A stretch of DNA of 64,000 bases from Ereboglobus sp. (GTDB lineage Bacteria; Verrucomicrobiota; Verrucomicrobiia; Opitutales; Opitutaceae): the NCBI GenBank assembly GCA_029974595.1, contig JARKRC010000005.1:1-64000 (forward strand), read 5' to 3'. Positions 58,465-64,000 of this stretch are shown piece by piece (positions within the stretch are counted from its first letter, which is position 1; each line of letters starts with the position of its first letter). The notes beneath the pieces are model-generated. The model saw nothing but the letters and a program-made list of their open reading frames with translations, did no database searches and was not told the origin of the DNA. The position numbers and the translations under genes were made by a program.

Positions 58465-61400
58465 TCAAAACGCGCCGCGGATGCCAAAGTTTATGACGCG
58501 GTCGTGGAGCACGGACTGGGCGAGGCGCGCTTTGCTGTAGGTATAATACCTTACGGGCTGGTCGGTCAGGTTGTCGAAGTCGCAGAAGAAGGTGATGCGC
58601 CGGCGGACCATCTCGTAGTTGAGGCTCAGGTTCCAGACGGTGCGCGAATAGGCGTGGAGCGCGAGCGTGGGATCGGAGGCATAGGTGTGGAGGTAGGAAG
58701 AGCGATGGTTGGCCATGAGGCGGACCGAGAATTTCCGGTAGCCGTAGTTGACGACAAAGTTGGCGGAGCGCGGCACGAAGCCCGCGAGGGAGGTGATGGT
58801 GGCACCCGAGCTGGTCGAGCCGTAGTCGCCCTCGGTTTTCAAGGTGGTGTAGTTTGCGCTGACGGTCAGGCCGCGCAGCAGCCCGGGCAGGAAGGTGAGC
58901 CGCTGACGCCAGCTCAGCTCCCAGCCTTCGAGTTTGGCGTCGCCGCCGTTGAACTCCGAAACGATGTCATAGCCGGCGTATTCGTAGTAGGGGCCGTCCG
59001 GATCGTCGGGCACGACGCCGCCGCGGTCGCGCACGATGAACTTCGAAAGATTTTTCCTGAAGTAGCCGGCGGAAAGCTGTCCGAGGGGATTGTAATAGTA
59101 TTCGAGCATGAGGTCCCAGTTTTCCGATTGCTGCGGCTTGAGGCCGGGGTTGTTCACGGAGAGTATCATGTCGGCGTTGTTGACGGAGGTGCTGGGGAAC
59201 AGGTCGGCGAAGCGCGGACGGCCGATGCTGTTTGACCAGCTAAGCCGGGCGATGAGGCTTTTTGTTATTGTATATTTGAGGTGAACGCTGGGAAGCCAGT
59301 GCGTGTAGTCGCTTTCAAGCGAAACGGGGTTGTTATAATCGCGCTTGGCGGCGGCCACGGGATCGGCGGCGCGCTCGGCGGTGGTGGAGACGATGCGCGA
59401 TAGCACACGCCCTTGCGAGCGAATCCCGGTATGCTCCATGCGCGCGCCGGCCAGCGCGAAGAACCGTCCGGCGCGGAACTGGGTTTGCGCGTAGGCGGCG
59501 GTAATGTTTTCGGTGACCTTGCGCTCGCCGGAATATGCATTGGATACATTGTAATAAATATTCTCCGCCCAGCGGCCGGGGTTGTCATAAATATCAGCGG
59601 CGGCATCGGCAACGCTGACCCAAGGGATGCGTTTGGCCGGAGGGGATCGCAGATCGGTGGAGGTGACAATGGCGGGATCGCTCAACTGCGCATAGAGTCC
59701 CTCGGCATTGCTTGTCCACCGGCGGCTGTTGACCTTGGTCTGGCCGTTTTGCCTGTTCCGGTAATAAATGCCCGTTTTGAGCAGCGGTCTGAGCGGCAGG
59801 GGAAGGGAGTATTTGGCGTTGATGCCGGCGTTGAAGTTCTTGTCGAATCTGACATAATCCCGCGCAGTGAGCTGGAGCGCGGTGTAGGAGGCCGGGTCGT
59901 AGATGCTGGATGCGCCGCCGAACTGGGTGAAAGAAGGGCGGAGCATGGACTCGCGCGTGTCGAGCCGCCACCACGGGTCGCTCACGCTGGCGAAAAAAAC
60001 GCCGCCGGCGGGCCGGTCGCCGCTCATCGGGGTGTTATGGTCGGAGACGCTGCGGAAATAACCGATTGTATAATCAATATTCAAAGGCCCGTCGCGGTGC
60101 TCGCCGCCAAGGGTGATTTGCCGTTCGCGGGCATCCCATGCGTAGATGTAGGATTGCGCGATGAGGCGGGTGGAGTTGCGACCGGCGGCGGTCGGTCCCC
60201 AGACGCTGGTGACGCCGTCTGTGTAGCCGGGCAGGATGGAGCCGGTGCCGGCGGGTTGTCCATTGGCATTGAGCGTGGCGGTGTGCTGTGTGTTTTCGGA
60301 CACGGTGGCGCGCATCTGGCGGGCGGTGTGCCACGGATCGGCGGAGTCGGCATAGAGAAGGCTCGCCCAAAACTTCGTGCCGGGAGACAGCTTGTATTCG
60401 AGCTTGAGCGATGCCTGCATCTGTTTGCGGTTGTTATACACATCCTCGGCCCAATAGTCCCACACGAAGGCCGGAGATTCCGTTGTGCGTTCGTAGGAGC
60501 GGCGTGTGCGATAATAGCTGGAGGCCCTTTCATTATAAAGAAGGTTGAGGCTGACGCCGAGGTTGGGCTTGCCGGAGCCGATGCTGAATACATCGTTGTA
60601 GGTGATGTTGAACAAGGGGTGGATCAGACGCCCGTCGCGCATCGGAGTATGATCGTAAAACGGCGCGGCATAGCGCGCGCCGAGACGATAATAGACTCCG
60701 CGCCTGCCCGCGCTGAGCGGGCCGCGGGTTTTTATGTTCACTGCGCCGCCCAATCCGTCGGCGGGCATGTCGGGCGTGTGCGATTTGACGACCTCGATTT
60801 CCTCGAAAAGCGCGCCGGAGAGCATGTCGGTGCGCGGCACGCGGCGTTCCGTGTAGGTGTTGCCCTGCTGCACGCCGTCCACGGTCATGCTGTTGAATTC
60901 GCCGATGATGCCGCGAATGGTGACGCTCTCCACTTCGCCGTGGTCGCCCATTTCGGCAACGATGCCGGGCAGGCGCATGAGCAGCTCGCCCGTGTTTTCG
61001 TTTGTCATGCGCCCGAGGGCGTCGATCGCGATGACATTGGTGACATTGGCGGCGTTGCGCTGGCGGGCCATGGATGCCGCGTCGCCCTCGCGCTCGCCGG
61101 TCACGACAAACTTTTCCAGCGTGACGATCTCGGGGCGCAGATTGATGGAGAGGCTCGTTTCCGCGCCCGGACGCACCTCGACGGTTTTCCGCTGCGTCCG
61201 GGAGCCGGTGTAGTTGAAAACCAGCTCGCATGTTCCGGCGGGCAGCCGGTCGAAGCGAAACTGGCCTTCGCGGTCGGTGACGGTGGTCATGCTTGTGCCG
61301 GCAATCTCGACCTGCACCGCGTAAAGATACACTCCGCTTTCGGAGTCGCTGACCTGGCCGGTGACGGAGCCGGTTGCGGCCTGCGCGCGCAGCACGGGAC

Positions 61401-61473
61401 TGGCGAACGCGCACAAGGTCATCGCGAGCAGCGCGGGGACAAGGAGGTTGGCGATTGGGTATTTCATTGTCAT
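58465..61473 (-). CDS. TonB-dependent outer membrane receptor
   Basis: 1002 residues with a signal peptide (LLVPALLAMTLCAFASPVLR-AQA). Residues about 33-110 are a carboxypeptidase-regulatory-like domain (GSVTGQVSDSESGVYLYAVQ, LPAGTCELVFNYTG). The plug is at about 130-250 (MTNENTGELLMRLPGIVAEM, VTIRGIIGEFNSMTVDGVQQ, LSGALFEEIEVVKSHTPDMP). The rest is the 22-strand barrel, ending in the aromatic C-terminus FGIRGAF. This type imports oligosaccharides or glycan fragments with TonB/ExbBD energy. Upstream of the sialidase, a sialylated glycan or free sialic acid is the likely ligand. No SusD gene is adjacent, as is common in Verrucomicrobiota. Confidence 0.93.
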   Translation of the reverse strand: MTMKYPIANLLVPALLAMTLCAFASPVLRAQAATGSVTGQVSDSESGVYLYAVQVEIAGTSMTTVTDREGQFRFDRLPAGTCELVFNYTGSRTQRKTVEVRPGAETSLSINLRPEIVTLEKFVVTGEREGDAASMARQRNAANVTNVIAIDALGRMTNENTGELLMRLPGIVAEMGDHGEVESVTIRGIIGEFNSMTVDGVQQGNTYTERRVPRTDMLSGALFEEIEVVKSHTPDMPADGLGGAVNIKTRGPLSAGRRGVYYRLGARYAAPFYDHTPMRDGRLIHPLFNITYNDVFSIGSGKPNLGVSLNLLYNERASSYYRTRRSYERTTESPAFVWDYWAEDVYNNRKQMQASLKLEYKLSPGTKFWASLLYADSADPWHTARQMRATVSENTQHTATLNANGQPAGTGSILPGYTDGVTSVWGPTAAGRNSTRLIAQSYIYAWDARERQITLGGEHRDGPLNIDYTIGYFRSVSDHNTPMSGDRPAGGVFFASVSDPWWRLDTRESMLRPSFTQFGGASSIYDPASYTALQLTARDYVRFDKNFNAGINAKYSLPLPLRPLLKTGIYYRNRQNGQTKVNSRRWTSNAEGLYAQLSDPAIVTSTDLRSPPAKRIPWVSVADAAADIYDNPGRWAENIYYNVSNAYSGERKVTENITAAYAQTQFRAGRFFALAGARMEHTGIRSQGRVLSRIVSTTAERAADPVAAAKRDYNNPVSLESDYTHWLPSVHLKYTITKSLIARLSWSNSIGRPRFADLFPSTSVNNADMILSVNNPGLKPQQSENWDLMLEYYYNPLGQLSAGYFRKNLSKFIVRDRGGVVPDDPDGPYYEYAGYDIVSEFNGGDAKLEGWELSWRQRLTFLPGLLRGLTVSANYTTLKTEGDYGSTSSGATITSLAGFVPRSANFVVNYGYRKFSVRLMANHRSSYLHTYASDPTLALHAYSRTVWNLSLNYEMVRRRITFFCDFDNLTDQPVRYYTYSKARLAQSVLHDRVINFGIRGAF

Positions 61474-61548
61474 TTTGTGAACGAAGCGAACGGACTCGGG
61501 CCGAGGACTCCGCTTCTTGATTCTTAAATCTTACTTCCTAGTTCCTCC

Positions 61549-64000
61549 TTACCAAACGTGGGAAAGGCCGAGGTTGAAGGCGTGGCTTTCGACATTGCTG
61601 TTGTCCGACCACGACGCATGAACGCTGGCGGAAAGGGCGCGGGAAAGTTGCACGGACAGGCCGACGCCCGCTTCAAATCCGGCGCTGCCGATGTCGCTTT
61701 CGAAACGGCTGCCGGCCACGCTGACCGCGCCGGCGCCCTTGGTGTCGTGCACGATGTCGAGGCGAATGTGCGGCGTGATGAAGCGCTTGGCGCGGTATTG
61801 CCACTGACGCCAGAGGCCCAGGCCGGCGCGCATTTCGAGCGAGCGGATGCCGTCAACACGGTAGGTCATGCCGCGCGAGTCGGTGGCGTCGTCAATCTTG
61901 CCGGACTGGATTGCGAGCCGGACGCGCGGCTCCAGATTCCAGCCGGAGCCGTCGATGAGCATAACTCCTGCGCCGACCGCGCCGGACCAGATGGCTCCCT
62001 GCGTGGTGAACTCGGGCTCGCCAGGAAGGGTGAGCGTGTAGTCATGGCGCGCGGCGCGCAGGGTGGCGTTGACGTGCCAGCGCGGGCCTGCGAGCTGCGC
62101 GTAGAGGCCGCCGCCCGTGGCCTTGAGATCGCTGGCTCCGCTGTTTTTCATGCGGTTCATGTCGGAGTTGGTCAGCTCGGCGAAGAGCCCGATGCTGGCG
62201 CCGGTCGAGCCGCCGGAGCCGAGTTGGCGGGTAAGGTCGACACCGGCTTGCGCGCCGGTGATTTCGTTGACGGCGTTTTTGTAGATGCCTTCGGTGAGTT
62301 TGTCGTGGCGATAAATGCCCTGCGCCCAGATTTGAAATTCGCGCGGACCGGCGGGCGCGTATTCGCGGCGCATGACGTCGAGGCGGCGGTCGAGCGAGTC
62401 GAGGACGGCCTTGCCGGCGAGGAGGCTGGCGGCGTGCATGCCGAGGGCGGGCGGCACGAGCGGGATGGGGTCGTTCGTCGATCCCCACATGCCGGACGCG
62501 GGATCGTAATTGTAGAGCCAGCCGCTTTCGATGACAACAATGCCGTTGGCAGGCGTGCCGCCGGTGCCGGTGTAATGGATGCTGAACAGGCTTGCGTCGA
62601 TGCCATTGACCGCGCCATTGCGCGTGATGAGGTCGCGGGGGAGGCCGTCGGCGGTGGTGATGCCCTCGGTGGGAGTCACAGTGATGATGGAGCTGCCGCT
62701 GATTGCGCCGATGAAGTTGATTGTGTCTTTTTTCGCCTGTCCGTCGCCGATGGCGAGATGGATGCTCCCACCCGCGCCGGTGTAGTCGCCGGCGATTTCG
62801 AGGGTGCCGAAAATGCTGCCGCCTCCGGCGCGTCCAACACGAATCTGACCGACGTTTTCCAAGCCGCCCGCGCCTGTCACCGTGACGACACCGACGCCCT
62901 TGAGCACGCCGTTCGGGAGGATGGCGAGACGTTCGACGGCGATGCCCGCGCCGCTGATTCCGAGCGTGCCGGTTTCGACGAGGACGCGCTTGTTGAGGAG
63001 CCTGCCGTTGGTGACTTCGAGGATGCCGCCGCCGTTTTTCACGAGATCGCCGTCGCCGGAGACATCCGCATCCAGGAAAATGGTTTTGCCGGCGGCCACG
63101 TTTGCGCTGGCGGTGATGCCGGAGATGGTCGCGCCGCCAGACCAGACGCCGTGGCCGGTGACGGTTGCGCCGCTGCCGAGGTTGAGGCTGCCGACGCGGA
63201 GTTCCTCGGAGGCGTTCGTTCCGGTGAGGCCGATGCGCACGGTCGCGCCGCCCATCGCGTTGACGATGCCGGGAGCCTTGCCGTGTCCTCCGAAAGTCGC
63301 GCCGGTGGCGACATTGACGGAACCGCCGAGCGCGCCTTGGTCAAGCAGCACCGCGCCGCTGATGGCGGTTGCGCCCGTGTAGCCCGCGCTGTTGCCAGTG
63401 AGCATCAGCGTGGCGGCGGAGCCGGTTGGCGTGAAGGTGGCGGAGGGGCCGCCGGTGAGCGCGCCCGTCATCGTGAGCGTGCCACTGCCTTGCATGTCGA
63501 GCACGGCAGTCTTGCCGTCGGCGATGGCGATGCCGGTGTTGAGGACGCCGGTAATGGTCGTGCCGGTGGAGCGCAGGGTGCCGGTGCCGAGGAAATTGAT
63601 GGCTGCGTTGGAGCCGGTGGCGAGTTGGTTGGGATTGCTGAAAGCGATCATGCCGCCGCCGATGTCGATGCCGTCCTCAAATCGGTTTCCGCCGGTGTTG
63701 GCGAAGGTGAGTGTGCCGTCGCCGGTTTTGGTGAGTTTGCCTGAGGGAATATCGCCAAACTCAGGCGCGCCGGTGTTGCTGATGTAACGCGTGCCGCTGG
63801 TGATGCCGCCGGTGCCGGCAAAGGTGTAGCCGTCTTCGGTCACGAAAATGTCGGAGACATAATTCATGCCCGTGAGTGTGACGGCGCGGGCGGGGGCAGG
63901 TGCGGTGGCGTCGAAGATGACACGGTCGCCGCTCGCGAATTGGTCCTTGGAGCCGTCCCATGCGGCGGGGACTTCCCACGCGCCGAAGCCGTTCCATGTG
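61549..64000 (-). CDS. Autotransporter with beta-strand repeat passenger and C-terminal barrel (5' end beyond window)
   Basis: 816 residues are visible; the frame is open to the window edge, so the true start lies outside. From the edge inward: autotransporter-associated beta-strand repeats (GDRVIFD, DGYTFAG-type, LTKTGDGTLTFANTGGNRFE, LTKTGD-like and VTGAGGLENVGQIRVG repeats). A C-terminal type V barrel of about 270 residues follows, from EFQIWAQGIYRHDKL to the terminal aromatic HAFNLGLSHVW. Such proteins expose a long beta helix on the cell surface, often for adhesion. An ATG at 63867 lies inside a repeat and is not the start. The TonB receptor gene follows after 75 bases, so the autotransporter may head the sialic acid series or be separate. 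Confidence 0.88.
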   Translation of the reverse strand, partial: TWNGFGAWEVPAAWDGSKDQFASGDRVIFDATAPAPARAVTLTGMNYVSDIFVTEDGYTFAGTGGITSGTRYISNTGAPEFGDIPSGKLTKTGDGTLTFANTGGNRFEDGIDIGGGMIAFSNPNQLATGSNAAINFLGTGTLRSTGTTITGVLNTGIAIADGKTAVLDMQGSGTLTMTGALTGGPSATFTPTGSAATLMLTGNSAGYTGATAISGAVLLDQGALGGSVNVATGATFGGHGKAPGIVNAMGGATVRIGLTGTNASEELRVGSLNLGSGATVTGHGVWSGGATISGITASANVAAGKTIFLDADVSGDGDLVKNGGGILEVTNGRLLNKRVLVETGTLGISGAGIAVERLAILPNGVLKGVGVVTVTGAGGLENVGQIRVGRAGGGSIFGTLEIAGDYTGAGGSIHLAIGDGQAKKDTINFIGAISGSSIITVTPTEGITTADGLPRDLITRNGAVNGIDASLFSIHYTGTGGTPANGIVVIESGWLYNYDPASGMWGSTNDPIPLVPPALGMHAASLLAGKAVLDSLDRRLDVMRREYAPAGPREFQIWAQGIYRHDKLTEGIYKNAVNEITGAQAGVDLTRQLGSGGSTGASIGLFAELTNSDMNRMKNSGASDLKATGGGLYAQLAGPRWHVNATLRAARHDYTLTLPGEPEFTTQGAIWSGAVGAGVMLIDGSGWNLEPRVRLAIQSGKIDDATDSRGMTYRVDGIRSLEMRAGLGLWRQWQYRAKRFITPHIRLDIVHDTKGAGAVSVAGSRFESDIGSAGFEAGVGLSVQLSRALSASVHASWSDNSNVESHAFNLGLSHVW

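Noticed and set aside
59413-63744. Two plus-strand reading frames of about 700 codons over the TonB receptor and the autotransporter
   Set aside because: Both mirror well-supported minus-strand genes and show low-complexity translations without domains.

Overview
The window (about 63 percent G+C by eye) looks like a chromosome segment of a Verrucomicrobiota bacterium, most likely of the Opitutaceae. Pointers are autotransporter-associated beta-strand repeat proteins, a long TonB-dependent receptor with a carboxypeptidase-regulatory N-domain, GntR/LacI hybrid regulators, many secreted glycoside hydrolases, and an r-protein cluster with alanine/lysine-rich protein extensions. The taxon is an inference; no rRNA or tRNA gene was recognised.

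Layout. (1) 1-288: the end of an IS110-type transposase. (2) 371-12072: a raffinose/sucrose/fructan locus with a secreted GH36 alpha-galactosidase (minus), a GntR/LacI-type regulator (minus) with a likely operator in the divergent gap, two tandem secreted GH32-like enzymes, a sugar-porter MFS permease and a PfkB-type fructokinase (plus). The chain would be: remove galactose, split the fructosyl bond, import the hexose, phosphorylate it. (3) 12174-32418, all minus: the str-S10-spc-alpha ribosomal cluster, transcribed rpsL-rpsG-fusA-rpsJ-rplC-rplD-rplW-rplB-rpsS-rplV-rpsC-rplP-rpmC-rpsQ-rplN-rplX-rplE-rpsN-rpsH-rplF-rplR-rpsE-rplO-secY-(adk-like)-map-rpsM-rpsK-rpsD-rpoA-rplQ. tuf, rpmD, infA and rpmJ are absent from their usual places. 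(4) 32828-41683, minus: a pseudo-protease/HtrA pair, a DTW-domain tRNA-modification enzyme, an MlaEFD-like lipid transporter and a protein of unknown function. (5) 41684-50431: a small membrane protein, a NamZ-like muramidase, an unusual glycosyltransferase/papain-like fusion, a broken gluQ gene and a large GH-A clan hydrolase. (6) 50747-64000: a sialic-acid-type locus. A plus-strand operon holds a DHDPS/NAL-family aldolase and two related small cysteine proteins. A minus-strand series holds an autotransporter, TonB receptor, sialidase, MFS permease, NanM-like mutarotase and GntR/LacI regulator.

The most striking unexplained signal is a set of eight long inverted repeats, each filling a spacer between two ribosomal genes (rpoA/rplQ, rpsK/rpsD, rplO/secY, rplF/rplR, rplP/rpmC, rpsC/rplP, rpsS/rplV, rplW/rplB). 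Each starts 0-7 bases after a stop codon, and most end a few bases before the next start codon. Their arms are runs of 7-10 base A+T-rich words that differ between elements but match within each element, and five share a G+C-rich core. I do not recognise this element family. Second in interest are the paired cysteine proteins next to the aldolase and the glycosyltransferase/papain-like fusion.
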